Source: Seohaeicola saemankumensis (GTDB taxonomy: Bacteria; Pseudomonadota; Alphaproteobacteria; Rhodobacterales; Rhodobacteraceae). From it: a stretch of 64,000 bases of DNA. This document shows, one piece after another, positions 24,552 to 33,829 of the stretch (the stretch's first letter is position 1; each line of letters begins with the position of its first letter). The position numbers were made by a program, and so were the translations under genes. The notes under the pieces were generated by a model. That model had not been told where the DNA came from, did not search any database, and saw only the letters and a list, made by a program, of their open reading frames with translations. The stretch covers positions 62,001-126,000 of the forward strand of contig NZ_JAINWI010000003.1 of assembly GCF_021021435.1 (NCBI RefSeq), read 5' to 3'.

Positions 24552-25862
24552 TTAGGCAAGCATTGCCAGCGGATTTTCCAGATTGTCCTTGATGGCCTGC
24601 AGCAGTTGCGCGCCCAATGCACCGTCGATCACGCGGTGATCCACCGACAGGGTCACCGACATCACTGTCGCCACCGCCAACGCACCATCCTTGCCGACGA
24701 CAGGCTTCTTCACGCCAGCGCCCACAGCCAGAATGGCACCGTGCGGCGGGTTGATTACGGCATCGAAATTGTCGATCCCGAACATACCCAGATTGGAAAT
24801 GGCAAAGCTGCCGCCCTGATATTCATGCGGGGCCAGTTTCTTGGACTTGGCGCGCGCTGCCAGATCCTTCATCTCGGCACTTAGCGCCGACAGCGATTTC
24901 ATCTCGGCATCCTTCAGAACAGGCGTGAACAGTCCGCCTTCGATCGCGACAGCCACCGCCACATCCGAGGGTGTCAGTTGCAACACACGGTCACCCGCCC
25001 AGACCGCATTGGCGGCAGGCACCTGTTGCAGCGCCAGCGCACAGGCCTTGATGATGAAATCATTGACGCTCAGTTTGACGCCTCGCGCGTCAAGCTGCGC
25101 GTTCAGCTTCGACCGGAACGCCATCAGCGCATCCAGTTCGATATCGCGGCGCAGATAGAAATGCGGGATGGTCTGCTTGGCCTCGGTCAGACGGGCGGCG
25201 ATGGTTTTCCGCATCCCGTCCAGTTTGACCTCGGTATAGGTGCGCCCCTCGTACATCTTCAGAACCGCATCGGTGGACGGACCTGCAGGCATCGCCGCTG
25301 ATGCCGGCGCAGATTTTGGCGCATCGGTCTTGGATGCATCCGCGGTCGCTGCCTTGGCCTGCTGCGGCGCAGCGCCCTCGACATCCGCTTTCACGATCCG
25401 CCCGTGCGGGCCTGATCCCTGGACGCCGGTGAGGTCCAACCCCTTGTCCGCCGCGATCCGCCGCGCCAGTGGCGAGGCAAAGATCCGCTCTCCATCCGGG
25501 GATGTGGGGGCGGCAGGCGCCTCTTTGGCCTCTGCCGAGGCCGTCTCGGCCTTGGGCGCATCAGCTTTCGGTGCAGCCTCAGCCTTCGGCGCCGCTGCCT
25601 TGGCATCCGAGGCGCTTTCGCCGTCCTCCAGCAGCAGCGCGATAGGGGAATTGACCTTCACCCCTTCGGTGCCTTCCGCCACCAGCAGTTTGCCGATCAC
25701 GCCCTCATCCACGGCCTCGAATTCCATCGTGGCCTTGTCGGTCTCGATTTCGGCCAACAGGTCGCCCGCCGAAACGGTGTCGCCCTCCTTGACCAGCCAT
25801 TTCGCCAGCGTGCCCTCTTCCATCGTGGGCGACAGTGCGGGCATCAGAATCTCAATGGACAT
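24552..25862 (-). CDS. pdhC: Pyruvate dehydrogenase E2, dihydrolipoyl acetyltransferase
   Basis: 436 aa. Core of the pyruvate dehydrogenase complex, passing acetyl from lipoamide to CoA. Residues 1-78 are one lipoyl domain with K43 in ETDKATMEF, then an Ala/Pro/Lys linker, a peripheral-subunit-binding domain at about 130-165 (FASPLARRIAADKGLDL), and the catalytic domain ending in VDHRVIDGALGAQLL with the active-site His and Asp. It is the last gene of pdhA-pdhB-pdhC, 11 nt after pdhB. The lipoyl region is nearly identical at DNA level to that of pdhB. Confidence 0.97.
   Translation of the reverse strand: MSIEILMPALSPTMEEGTLAKWLVKEGDTVSAGDLLAEIETDKATMEFEAVDEGVIGKLLVAEGTEGVKVNSPIALLLEDGESASDAKAAAPKAEAAPKADAPKAETASAEAKEAPAAPTSPDGERIFASPLARRIAADKGLDLTGVQGSGPHGRIVKADVEGAAPQQAKAATADASKTDAPKSAPASAAMPAGPSTDAVLKMYEGRTYTEVKLDGMRKTIAARLTEAKQTIPHFYLRRDIELDALMAFRSKLNAQLDARGVKLSVNDFIIKACALALQQVPAANAVWAGDRVLQLTPSDVAVAVAIEGGLFTPVLKDAEMKSLSALSAEMKDLAARAKSKKLAPHEYQGGSFAISNLGMFGIDNFDAVINPPHGAILAVGAGVKKPVVGKDGALAVATVMSVTLSVDHRVIDGALGAQLLQAIKDNLENPLAMLA
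25690..25748 (-). repeat. 59-nt direct repeat, copy in pdhC lipoyl domain
   Basis: These 59 bases are identical to 27072-27130 in pdhB. They encode the lipoyl-lysine region ([19 protein letters not shown]) in both. The flanking lipoyl sequence is also similar but with differences. Such exact identity between two genes points to recent duplication or gene conversion. Confidence 0.9.
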
Positions 25863-25873
25863 CGCCTGTCTCC

Positions 25874-27244
25874 TTAGCGGTAAGTCACTTTTTTCACAGC
25901 CGCGACAACCTCGTCGGTCGTCACCAGCGCCAGTTTCTCGAGGTTGGCCGCATAGGGCATGGGCACATCCTTGCCGGTGCAGTTGATCACGGGGGCGTCC
26001 AGATAATCGAACGCGTTTTCCATGATATAGGCCGACAGATGGTTGCTGATCGAGCCCACGGGGAAGCCCTCTTCCACGGTCACGCAGCGGTTGGTCTTCA
26101 TCACCGAGGCGATCACCGTGTCATAGTCGAGCGGGCGCAGCGTCCGCAGGTCGATCACTTCGGCATTGATCCCGTCCTTTTCCAGACGCTCGGCTGCCTC
26201 CAGCGCATAGGTCATGCCGATGCCGAAACTGACGATGGTCACATCGCTGCCCTCACGCCAGATTTTGGCCTTTCCGAAGGGGACGGTGTAATCCTCAAGG
26301 ATCGGCACATCGAAGCTGCGCCCGTAAAGGATCTCGTTTTCGAGGAAGATCACCGGATTGGGATCACGGATCGCTGTTTTCATCAGGCCCTTATAGTCCG
26401 AGGCCGAGAAAGGCATCACCACTTTCAGACCCGGGATCGAGGCATACCATGCCGCATAGTCCTGACTATGCTGCGCGCCAACCCGAGCCGCAGCCCCGTT
26501 CGGGCCACGGAACACCATCGGCGCCCCCATCTGTCCACCCGACATATAAAGCGTCTTGGCCGCCGAGTTGATGATGTGGTCAATCGCCTGCATGGCGAAG
26601 TTGAAGGTCATGAATTCCACGATCGGGCGCAAACCCCCGAACGAAGCCCCGACCGCGATACCGGCAAAGCCGTGCTCGGTGATCGGCGTGTCGATCACGC
26701 GCTTGGGGCCGAATTCGTCCAGCATGCCTTGGGAAATCTTGTAAGCGCCCTGATACTCTGCCACTTCCTCGCCCATCAAAAAGACATTGGGATCGCGGCG
26801 CATCTCTTCGGACATGGCATCGCGCAACGCCTCGCGGACCGTCTGCTTGCGGGTCTCGGTATCTTCCGGCCAGTCAGGTTCCATCTTGGCAGCCTTGGGC
26901 GCGGCTGGGGCAAGGGCCTCTTTCGCAAGTGCTTCGGCCTTTGCCGGTGCAGCCTCGGCCTTGGGCGCGGATTTTGCGGGGGCGGCGTCATCCATGCTCT
27001 CGCCATCCTCCAGCAAAACCGCGATAGGTGAATTGACCTTCACCCCTTCGGTGCCTTCCGCAACGATGAGCTTGCCGATCACGCCCTCATCCACGGCCTC
27101 GAATTCCATCGTGGCCTTGTCGGTCTCGATCTCGGCCAGAATGTCGCCTGCCTTGACAGTATCGCCTTGCTTGACCAGCCATTTCGCCAGCGTGCCTTCT
27201 TCCATCGTTGGCGACAGGGCGGGCATCAAAATTTCAGTTGCCAT
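25874..27244 (-). CDS. pdhB: Pyruvate dehydrogenase E1 beta with lipoyl domain
   Basis: 456 aa, about 130 longer than a plain E1 beta. Residues 1-78 are a lipoyl domain (K43 in ETDKATMEF), then an Ala/Lys/Pro linker to about 125, then the transketolase-like E1 beta with [33 protein letters not shown] split over the pyrimidine-binding region and a C-terminal domain. With PdhA it decarboxylates pyruvate using thiamine diphosphate. A lipoylated E1 beta is a known alphaproteobacterial variant. It lies 14 nt behind pdhA. Confidence 0.97.
   Translation of the reverse strand: MATEILMPALSPTMEEGTLAKWLVKQGDTVKAGDILAEIETDKATMEFEAVDEGVIGKLIVAEGTEGVKVNSPIAVLLEDGESMDDAAPAKSAPKAEAAPAKAEALAKEALAPAAPKAAKMEPDWPEDTETRKQTVREALRDAMSEEMRRDPNVFLMGEEVAEYQGAYKISQGMLDEFGPKRVIDTPITEHGFAGIAVGASFGGLRPIVEFMTFNFAMQAIDHIINSAAKTLYMSGGQMGAPMVFRGPNGAAARVGAQHSQDYAAWYASIPGLKVVMPFSASDYKGLMKTAIRDPNPVIFLENEILYGRSFDVPILEDYTVPFGKAKIWREGSDVTIVSFGIGMTYALEAAERLEKDGINAEVIDLRTLRPLDYDTVIASVMKTNRCVTVEEGFPVGSISNHLSAYIMENAFDYLDAPVINCTGKDVPMPYAANLEKLALVTTDEVVAAVKKVTYR
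27072..27130 (-). repeat. 59-nt direct repeat, copy in pdhB lipoyl domain
   Basis: Partner of the identical stretch at 25690-25748. Both are on the same strand and in the same reading frame, so recombination between them would remove 1382 bases and give an in-frame lipoyl-E2 gene lacking E1 beta. Confidence 0.9.
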
Positions 27245-27258
27245 GGTTCAATTCTCCC

Positions 27259-28269
27259 TTACGCGTTCTGCGGCACTTCGGTGGCATAGATATCGGTCCA
27301 AAGCTCGCTGAGATCAGGCTCGGGGCTTTCCTTGGCGAATTCGGCGCTTGCGTTGACGATCTCCTTGATCTCCTTGTCGATCGCTTTCAGATCATCCTCG
27401 GTCGCATGCTTGCCCGACAGCAGCAGATCGCGCACATGCGCGATCGCGTCTTTCTCGTCGCGCATCTTCTGCACTTCCTCGCGGGTCCGGTATTTCGCGG
27501 GGTCCGACATCGAATGCCCGCGATAGCGATATGTCTTGATTTCAAGGATGTAGGGCCCGTCGCCGGACCGACAGTGCGCCACAGCTTTTTCGCCAGCCGC
27601 CTTGACCGCCAGCACATCCATGCCGTCAACAGCCTCGCCAGGAATGCCGAAAGCATGGCCGCGCTCGTAGATCTCGGCAGAGGAGGTCGAGCGTTGCTGC
27701 GACGTACCCATCGCATACTGGTTGTTCTCGATCACGAAAATCACCGGCAGCTTCCACAAGGCGGCCATGTTGAAGGTCTCGTAGACCTGTCCCTGGTTGG
27801 CGGCGCCGTCACCGAAATAGGCGAATGTCACACGCTTGTTGTCCAGATACTTGTCGGCAAAAGCCAGTCCTGCCCCCAGCGGCACCTGCGCGCCGACGAT
27901 GCCGTGGCCGCCGTAGAAATGCTTCTCTTTCGAGAACATATGCATCGAGCCGCCCTTGCCCTTGGAGTAGCCCCCCTCGCGGCCCGTCAACTCGGCCATC
28001 ACGCCGTTCGGGTCCATCCCGCAGGCCAGCATATGACCGTGATCACGGTAGGATGTGATGCGCTTGTCACCGTCCTCGGCAGCGGCTTCCAGCCCCACAA
28101 CAACGGCTTCCTGCCCGATATAGAGATGGCAGAACCCGCCGATCAGACCCATGCCGTAGAGTTGCCCTGCTTTCTCCTCGAATCGCCGGATCAGCAGCAT
28201 GTCGCGGTAGAAGCCTTTCAGCTCATCGGCGGAAACATTTGAAACCTTTTGGCTTTTTTTGGCGACCAT
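27259..28269 (-). CDS. pdhA: Pyruvate dehydrogenase E1 alpha
   Basis: 336 aa. The thiamine-diphosphate-binding subunit of pyruvate dehydrogenase. The motif GDGAANQGQVYETFNMAALWKLP is the classical GDG...N thiamine-binding signature, and YRYRGHSMSDPAKYRTREEV is the phosphorylation-loop region of the family. It is the first gene of pdhA-pdhB-pdhC; a palindromic operator lies 25 nt upstream of its start. E3 (lpd) is encoded at 53 kb. Confidence 0.97.
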   Translation of the reverse strand: MVAKKSQKVSNVSADELKGFYRDMLLIRRFEEKAGQLYGMGLIGGFCHLYIGQEAVVVGLEAAAEDGDKRITSYRDHGHMLACGMDPNGVMAELTGREGGYSKGKGGSMHMFSKEKHFYGGHGIVGAQVPLGAGLAFADKYLDNKRVTFAYFGDGAANQGQVYETFNMAALWKLPVIFVIENNQYAMGTSQQRSTSSAEIYERGHAFGIPGEAVDGMDVLAVKAAGEKAVAHCRSGDGPYILEIKTYRYRGHSMSDPAKYRTREEVQKMRDEKDAIAHVRDLLLSGKHATEDDLKAIDKEIKEIVNASAEFAKESPEPDLSELWTDIYATEVPQNA

Positions 28270-28294
28270 GCGGTATCCCCTCCCTGGAAGAAAG

Positions 28295-28314
28295 ATAGTT
28301 TAGCGTTAAACTAT
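28295..28314. promoter_or_regulatory. Palindromic operator before pdhA
   Basis: On the minus strand ATAGTTTA, centre ACGC, TAAACTAT: 8-bp perfect arms. It sits 25 nt before the pdhA start and just downstream of TATTAAAT, which could be the -10 element. The same core, TAGTTTAACG followed by AAACTA, occurs before lpd at 52995-53026, and I noticed it nowhere else in the window. A repressor of the pyruvate dehydrogenase genes probably binds here. Confidence 0.75.
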
Positions 28315-28415
28315 TTAATACAGGATTCATCCCCGCGATGCGAGTGCAATTTTTGACAAGCGTCAGGGATGTGTTTCAACAAGTTGTCTGGAAGGGGAAA
28401 AGGTCGTGACCGGGT

Positions 28416-28715
28416 TTAGCGCACCACGATCTCGTCGCGGCGCATCATGCCCAGCACATCGCGCGCCTGCTGGTCCAGCAGGTCAAGGTCCAGATACTCG
28501 TCCGACAGGCGCTGCGTCAGGTTCTCCATCCGCGCCACGCGCGTCTGGAGCAGAACAAGCTCCTGTTGCAACTTGGCGGCATCAGCAGTGATCTCGGCGC
28601 GGCGGAACAGACCGTAATTGCCCTGCACGGCTGCAAAAGTGAAATAGGCGCCAAGGCTGAACGCCACGGCGAAAAAGATCACAACACCGAATGCCGGGGG
28701 TCTGCGGGATGTCAT
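28416..28715 (-). CDS. FtsB/DivIC-like septum protein
   Basis: 99 aa. One transmembrane helix at about residues 8-28, then a coiled coil (about 38-75: AAKLQQELVLLQTRVARMENLTQRL) and a short periplasmic tail ending in LGMMRRDEIVVR, the pattern of FtsB/DivIC septum formation initiators. FtsB links FtsL and FtsQ in the divisome. Start at 28715 with AAGGG upstream. Located between pgk and pdhA on the same strand, as is common in Rhodobacterales. Confidence 0.85.
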   Translation of the reverse strand: MTSRRPPAFGVVIFFAVAFSLGAYFTFAAVQGNYGLFRRAEITADAAKLQQELVLLQTRVARMENLTQRLSDEYLDLDLLDQQARDVLGMMRRDEIVVR

Positions 28716-28844
28716 TGCTCTGCCCTTGTCTGCACCTGTTCCGGTGCTTTCACGGACCATGCCACAGGTGATTCGGCTTGGGAATCCCCTTTAAGGCGAT
28801 TTTCCCGAAAAACTGCATAAAATTGCAGGAAAACCGCAAAGCTT

Positions 28845-28867
28845 GCGTCTTCCTGCCGCAAATATCC
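28845..28867 (-). repeat. Dispersed 23-nt motif, copy A
   Basis: GGATATTTGCGG then CAGGAAGACGC on the minus strand. It matches copies B-D at 35275, 39976 and 62519 in 20 or more of 23 positions (three changes from copy D would be the maximum here). It lies between pgk and the ftsB-like gene, pointing to the latter. Confidence 0.7.
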
Positions 28868-28883
28868 AATCTGTCCGCCCGCC

Positions 28884-30068
28884 TCAGGCGCTGGCCTCGA
28901 GTGCGGCCACACCGGGAAGGGTTTTGCCTTCCATCCATTCCAGAAACGCGCCGCCCGCCGTGCTGATATAGCTGAAGTCGTCCGCGACTTCGGCGGCATG
29001 CAGGGCGGCCACTGTATCACCACCGCCCGCAACCGTGATCAGCTTGCCCGCGCGGGTCAGTTCCGCCGCATGGCGTGCCGTGACCATCGTCGCCTCGTCG
29101 AACGGTTCGATCTCGAAGGCGCCCAACGGTCCGTTCCAGATCAGGGTCTCCAGACCGTCAAAGGCGTCGCAAATGGCCGCAATCGACTGCGGCCCTGCAT
29201 CCAGCACCATCTGGTCTTCTTCCAGAACCGTGTCAGGCTCCATCGACACAACATCGAAGGGCACGCCGGCAGCGAATGTGCGGGCGACCTTGCCATCCAC
29301 GGGCAGGATCACCTTGCAACCTGTCCTTGCGGCCTTGGCCAGAATGTCGCGGGCCGTGTCCTGAAAATCCGGCTCTTGCAGCGATTTACCCATCTGGGCG
29401 CCTTGCGCTGCCAGAAAGGTATTCGCCATGCCGCCGCCGATAATCAGCACGTCCAGCTTTTCCACCAGATTCTCCAGCAATTCGATCTTGCTAGAGACTT
29501 TCGCGCCGCCCACCACGGCCCCGACTGGGCGCTTGGGTTTGCTCAGCGCCGCTTCCAGCGCGCGCAACTCGGCCTCCATCTGGCGCCCCGCGCAAGCGGG
29601 CATCAGATGGGCCAGACCCTCGGTCGAGGCATGGGCGCGATGCGCCGCCGAAAACGCGTCATTGCAATAGATCTGCGCGAGATCTGCCAGTTCGGCGGCA
29701 AAGGCGGGATCATTGGCCTCCTCGCCGGGATGGAAACGGATGTTTTCCAGCAGAACCACATCATTTGTGGCGGCCTCGGCCCCGTCGAAGGTCTCGACAA
29801 AGGTGACATGGCGTTCCAGCACGTTTTCCAGCGCGGGAATGGTCACGCGCAGGGTCATGTCCAGCACAACCTTGCCCTTGGGACGCCCGAAATGCGCCAC
29901 CAGCAACACGCGGCCCCCGCGTCTGAGGATGTCGCGCACAGTCGGCGCGATCTTCTCGATCCGCGTGGGATCGGTCACGCGGCCTTTTTCAACCGGCACA
30001 TTGATATCCACCCGCACAAGGACCCGTTTGCCGTCAAGGTCCATGTCATCAAGGGTCTTCCACGTCAT
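28884..30068 (-). CDS. pgk: Phosphoglycerate kinase
   Basis: 394 aa, typical length. It transfers phosphate between 1,3-bisphosphoglycerate and ADP in glycolysis and gluconeogenesis. The N-terminal substrate-binding motif RVDINVPV, the basic-patch motif [20 protein letters not shown], and the nucleotide-binding NGPLGAFE and GGGDTVAAL motifs are all present. GGAG stands 7-8 nt before the start at 30068; a longer frame reaching 30620 runs across the opposite-strand cyclophilin gene and is rejected. Confidence 0.97.
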   Translation of the reverse strand: MTWKTLDDMDLDGKRVLVRVDINVPVEKGRVTDPTRIEKIAPTVRDILRRGGRVLLVAHFGRPKGKVVLDMTLRVTIPALENVLERHVTFVETFDGAEAATNDVVLLENIRFHPGEEANDPAFAAELADLAQIYCNDAFSAAHRAHASTEGLAHLMPACAGRQMEAELRALEAALSKPKRPVGAVVGGAKVSSKIELLENLVEKLDVLIIGGGMANTFLAAQGAQMGKSLQEPDFQDTARDILAKAARTGCKVILPVDGKVARTFAAGVPFDVVSMEPDTVLEEDQMVLDAGPQSIAAICDAFDGLETLIWNGPLGAFEIEPFDEATMVTARHAAELTRAGKLITVAGGGDTVAALHAAEVADDFSYISTAGGAFLEWMEGKTLPGVAALEASA

Positions 30069-30191
30069 GCCGCTACTCCGCGCTTGTCCGCGCACCTCTT
30101 GGCGCGAACACGCGCTTGCGTCAACACCCCGCTTGGCATTCGCGTGCAGGGGCCTTAGGTATCTGCCCAGACCAACTTCAAGGAGGCCCAG

Positions 30192-30698
30192 ATGCCCGAG
30201 ATCAAAGACCCAGAGAACACCATCCTGATCGAGCTGAAAGGCGGCACCGTCACGATCGAGCTTCTGCCCGACGTCGCCCCCAAACATTGCGAGCGGATGA
30301 AGGAACTGGCCCGCGCAGGTGCTTATGACAATGTGTGTTTTCACCGCGTGATCGAAGGCTTTATGGCCCAGACAGGCGATGTGGAACATGGCGACATGGA
30401 AGATGGTTTTGATATCCGCCGTGCCGGTACAGGCGGGTCCGACCTGCCCGACCTGCCCGCCGAATTCTCGCGCCTGCCGCATGACCGTGGTTCTTTGGGC
30501 GCGGCGCGCAGCCAGAACCCGAACTCGGCCAATAGCCAGTTCTTTATCAATTTCAAGGATAACAGCTTTCTCAACGGCCAGTATACGGTCTATGGCCGCG
30601 TGATTTCGGGTATGGAACATGTCGATGCCATCACGCGCGGCGAACCGCCCGCGAACCCTGACCGCATGATCAGCGTCAAGGTGGCCGCCGATGCGTAA
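30192..30698 (+). CDS. Cyclophilin peptidyl-prolyl isomerase, cytoplasmic
   Basis: 168 aa. It catalyses cis-trans isomerisation of Xaa-Pro bonds. Active-site motifs are [28 protein letters not shown] and the [11 protein letters not shown] strand. No signal peptide, so cytoplasmic. AAGGAGG lies before the start. Its end overlaps the next cyclophilin gene by 8 nt; the pair form an operon of one cytoplasmic and one exported isomerase. An acidic [23 protein letters not shown] insertion separates the first two motifs. Confidence 0.94.
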   Translation: MPEIKDPENTILIELKGGTVTIELLPDVAPKHCERMKELARAGAYDNVCFHRVIEGFMAQTGDVEHGDMEDGFDIRRAGTGGSDLPDLPAEFSRLPHDRGSLGAARSQNPNSANSQFFINFKDNSFLNGQYTVYGRVISGMEHVDAITRGEPPANPDRMISVKVAADA

Positions 30699-31239
30699 CC
30701 TGATTGCAGCGGCAGTAATGCTGGCGGCAGGCCCCGCGCTGGCCTCGGGTCTGCAGATCGAGGTCGAGGGTCAGGCCAACGGCACCATCACTATCGACCT
30801 TCTGGAAGATGTGGCCCCCGAACACGCAGCCCAGATCGCGGCAATCGCAGCCGAGGGCGGATATGACGGTGTCGTCTTCCACCGCGTCATCGAAGGGTTC
30901 ATGGCCCAGACGGGCGATGTGGAATTCGGCAAGATGGGTGGAAACATGACCCGCGCGGGCATGGGTGGTTCGAACCGTCCCGACCTCAAGGCTGAATTCT
31001 CGGATATCCCCTTTGACCGTGGCGTTGTGGGCATGGCGCGCAGCCAGAACCCGAATTCGGCCAATAGCCAGTTCTTCATCATGTTCGACGAGGGATATTT
31101 CCTCAACGGTCAATACACCGTCGTCGGCCGTGTGACCGAAGGAATGGAGGTGGTCGACGCGATCAAGCGCGGAGAAGGCCAGAACGGTCTGGTGACCGGC
31201 CAGCCCGATATGATGAAAACCGTCACAGTTACCGAGTGA
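30691..31239 (+). CDS. Cyclophilin peptidyl-prolyl isomerase, periplasmic
   Basis: 182 aa. Residues 1-19 ([19 protein letters not shown]) are a signal peptide with an ALA cleavage motif, so the enzyme acts in the periplasm. The cyclophilin core again has [14 protein letters not shown] and [14 protein letters not shown]. It overlaps the preceding cyclophilin gene by 8 nt. The two share long identical stretches, consistent with tandem duplication and divergence in location. Confidence 0.94.
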   Translation: MRNLIAAAVMLAAGPALASGLQIEVEGQANGTITIDLLEDVAPEHAAQIAAIAAEGGYDGVVFHRVIEGFMAQTGDVEFGKMGGNMTRAGMGGSNRPDLKAEFSDIPFDRGVVGMARSQNPNSANSQFFIMFDEGYFLNGQYTVVGRVTEGMEVVDAIKRGEGQNGLVTGQPDMMKTVTVTE

Positions 31240-31263
31240 TCCTGCACGATATCACGACATGAC

Positions 31264-31284
31264 ACGGGGCCTTCGGGCCCCGTT
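31264..31284 (+). terminator. Hairpin after the cyclophilin pair
   Basis: ACGGGGCC pairs with GGCCCCGT around the stable TTCG tetraloop, followed by T and later ATTT. The T-run is poor, but the stem is strong and the site is 25 nt after the stop codon. Confidence 0.6.
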
Positions 31285-31385
31285 CGCATTTACGGCCCTT
31301 CACCGCCAGTCACGTCTGGGTGAGGGGGCTATGCCAGTGCCCCGTCTGTGTGCATCCTCGGGATACAATTGAAAAGGATCATGCC

Positions 31386-32402
31386 ATGCGGCGTATCGGT
31401 GCCTGTTCTGTGTCGTTTATCGCTCTTTGCGACATCCGCCGCATCGGTCTTGCTGTCATGTTCCTTGCCGCCACCACGCTGGCAGGTCATCCACAACCCG
31501 ACCAGTGGCGCGGTGAATGGCCCGAGACCGATTTCACCCGCACCACCGTGCCGGACTGGTCCGAAGTGATCTCGGGCGGTCCGCCCAAGGACGGTATCCC
31601 GGCCCTTAGCGATCCCGATTTCATCCCCGTGTCACAGGAAACGCGATTGGATGCGCGCGAACCGGTCGTCGCCATCGAACTGGAGGGCCAGACCCCGCGT
31701 GCCTATCCGGTGCGCTACCTAATGTGGCACGAGATCGTCAACGACCGGATCGGCGATACACCCGTAGCCGTCACCTTCTGCCCCCTGTGCAATTCCGGCC
31801 CGACCTTTGACCGGCGCGTGAATGGCCGCACCCTCAGCTTCGGTGTCTCGGGCAAGCTGCGGAACTCGGATATGATCATGTATGACCGCGAAACCCAAAG
31901 CTGGTGGCAGCAGGCGGTGGGCTTGGGCATCGTCGGCCAGATGACCGGCGCGGAGCTGACCCAGCTTCCCACATGGATGGAAAGCTGGGCCGCATTCAGC
32001 GCCCGTAATCCGCAGGCTCTGGTGATGGACGAACCCTCCATGCGCCGCGCCTATGGCACCAATCCCTATCGCGGCTATGACAGCAACTGGCGTCCGTTTC
32101 TCTATAGCGGGGAAGACCCGCCGCACGGCATTCCCCCCCTGGCGCGCGTTGTCCGTGTGGGACAAAACGCCTGGCCGGTCCAGAGAGTGCGCGAAGCGGG
32201 CGCGATCACCGAGGAAGATGTGCAGATCACATGGTCAGCAGGGCAGGCATCCGCCCTCGATACCGCGCGGATCGGGGACGGCCGCGATGTGGGCACGATC
32301 CGCGTCAGGGACGCGGCGGGCCGCGATGTGCCCCATGATGTGATGTTTGCCTTTGCCTTCCATGCCTTCTGGCCAGAAGGGCGCTGGATGATCGGGCGCT
32401 AG
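31386..32402 (+). CDS. DUF3179 domain protein, exported
   Basis: 338 aa. A hydrophobic N-terminal segment (about residues 19-37) ending in TTLAGHP looks like a signal or anchor. The rest is DUF3179, with the family hallmark FCPLCNSGPTFDRRVNG, then SGKLRNSDMIMYDRETQSWWQQ. The CxxC could bind metal or be redox-active. Function is unknown. Start at 31386 has AAGGA 8 nt upstream; an in-frame ATG at 31320 has none. Confidence 0.88.
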   Translation: MRRIGACSVSFIALCDIRRIGLAVMFLAATTLAGHPQPDQWRGEWPETDFTRTTVPDWSEVISGGPPKDGIPALSDPDFIPVSQETRLDAREPVVAIELEGQTPRAYPVRYLMWHEIVNDRIGDTPVAVTFCPLCNSGPTFDRRVNGRTLSFGVSGKLRNSDMIMYDRETQSWWQQAVGLGIVGQMTGAELTQLPTWMESWAAFSARNPQALVMDEPSMRRAYGTNPYRGYDSNWRPFLYSGEDPPHGIPPLARVVRVGQNAWPVQRVREAGAITEEDVQITWSAGQASALDTARIGDGRDVGTIRVRDAAGRDVPHDVMFAFAFHAFWPEGRWMIGR

Positions 32403-32413
32403 GCCAGCAGGGG

Positions 32414-33604
32414 TTAGGCCGCCATGGCGGCCTGCTCGGCGGCGAAGTCCAGCAATTGCCCCAGCGCCGCAACGAACAGGTCATCGGCCACTGTCATGGC
32501 CACCCGCACATGCCCCGCCGCCGCGATGCCGAAACTCTCGCCCGGCATGACAGCAATCGCGTGCCGATCCAGCAGAGCCATCGCGAAGGACTCGCCCGAC
32601 AGTCCGGTCGCGCGGATATCCAGCATCAGATACATCGCCCCTTGCGGTGGCTGCACGCGCACAAGGTTCTGCCGCGCCAGCAAATCCAGCGCCAGCGCAC
32701 GGCGTCGCCGGAATGGGGCCGCAACCTGGGCTTCCAGCGCCGCGCCCTGAGCCAGCGCAAAGCATGCGGCATCCTGTACAAAGCCCGGCACGCCATAAGT
32801 CGTATGCGTCGCCAGATCCGCCATGCGGCTAATCGCGTCCGCCGGTCCCACGATCCAGCCGATACGACTGCCGGTCATCGCATGGGATTTCGACATCGAC
32901 CCGATGACCAGCGTGCGCTCTGGCATATCGGGCAAGGCGCGCGGACTGAGATGCGCGCCGTCCCAGACCTGCGTGTCATAGACCTCGTCCGAGATCAGCC
33001 ACAGATCATGCTCGCGCACGACGTCGGCAATCCCCTCCAGCGTGTCGCGCGCATAGACCCCGCCGGTCGGGTTGTTGGGGCTGTTGACCAACAGGCTGCG
33101 GGGCCGGTGCGTCGCCTTGACAGCCGCCTCCAGATCGTCCGCGCGCGGCTGGAACCCGTCCTCGGCCCGGGTGGAAATGGCCTGCGGCACCAGCCCCAGC
33201 GCGCGCAACACGCCGGGATAGGTGACATAGGCCGGATCAATATAAAGCGCGGTATCGCCCGTATCGCAGGTGGCGTGATGCGTGGCAAACAGCCCCGCCT
33301 GACCGCCCGGCGTAATCAGCACATTCTCGCGGCCCGTCGCAACACCCGTGCGTGCCTTCACCCTTGCTGCCACCGCATCGCGCAATTCGGCTGTTCCGGG
33401 AATACTGGCATAGCCTGTATGCCCGCCCATGGCCGCATCATGCATCGCGGCCAGAATACGCGGATCGGTGCGGATATCATGCTCGCCGATCGTCAATTCG
33501 GTCACCGCGCGACCTGCCGCCTTCATGGCGCGGGCGCGGTAGAACACCCCCCATCCATCACCCTCGTCGCCCAGAAGCGTGATGATCCGGTGTGAAAGCT
33601 GCAT
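32414..33604 (-). CDS. Class I/II PLP-dependent aminotransferase
   Basis: 396 aa, fold type I. The pyridoxal phosphate lysine is K239 in GSMSKSHAMTGSRIGW; N175-type NSPNNPTGGVY and the DEVYD aspartate at about 207 contact the cofactor. A C-terminal arginine lies in GHVRVAMTV. The amino-donor specificity cannot be read from sequence; aspartate or broad-range amino acids are likely. GAGAGG precedes the start. It converges with the DUF3179 gene, with 11 nt between stops. Confidence 0.9.
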   Translation of the reverse strand: MQLSHRIITLLGDEGDGWGVFYRARAMKAAGRAVTELTIGEHDIRTDPRILAAMHDAAMGGHTGYASIPGTAELRDAVAARVKARTGVATGRENVLITPGGQAGLFATHHATCDTGDTALYIDPAYVTYPGVLRALGLVPQAISTRAEDGFQPRADDLEAAVKATHRPRSLLVNSPNNPTGGVYARDTLEGIADVVREHDLWLISDEVYDTQVWDGAHLSPRALPDMPERTLVIGSMSKSHAMTGSRIGWIVGPADAISRMADLATHTTYGVPGFVQDAACFALAQGAALEAQVAAPFRRRRALALDLLARQNLVRVQPPQGAMYLMLDIRATGLSGESFAMALLDRHAIAVMPGESFGIAAAGHVRVAMTVADDLFVAALGQLLDFAAEQAAMAA

Positions 33605-33829
33605 GGCGGGCCTCTCTGGTTGCTTGTCGCCAGAGGCCACAGGCCGCCCCACCGTGTCAATTCAGCGATTGTGGCGACGTGGATCAATGGCTATGATGAT
33701 CGGATGAACGCTTTTGCCATCACCATCATGTGCTGCATTACCGCCTGAACCATTCCGGCGGCGCGTTCTTCTATTCCCAACCAGAGTTGAAGTTGCTAAG
33801 CCCGCCGCGGACCCGCGTGTGAGGACCCG

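Noticed and set aside
25835-27031. 398-codon plus-strand frame opposite pdhB
   Set aside because: Antisense to a certain pyruvate dehydrogenase gene and without motifs.
30069-30620. Upstream extension of pgk
   Set aside because: The extra codons run antisense through the cyclophilin gene and add nothing to the complete Pgk start [15 protein letters not shown].
32416-32433. 18-nt palindrome AGGCCGCC-AT-GGCGGCCT as a terminator
   Set aside because: It lies in the last codons of the aminotransferase (Ala-rich) and has no T-run; probably a by-product of GCC/GGC codons.
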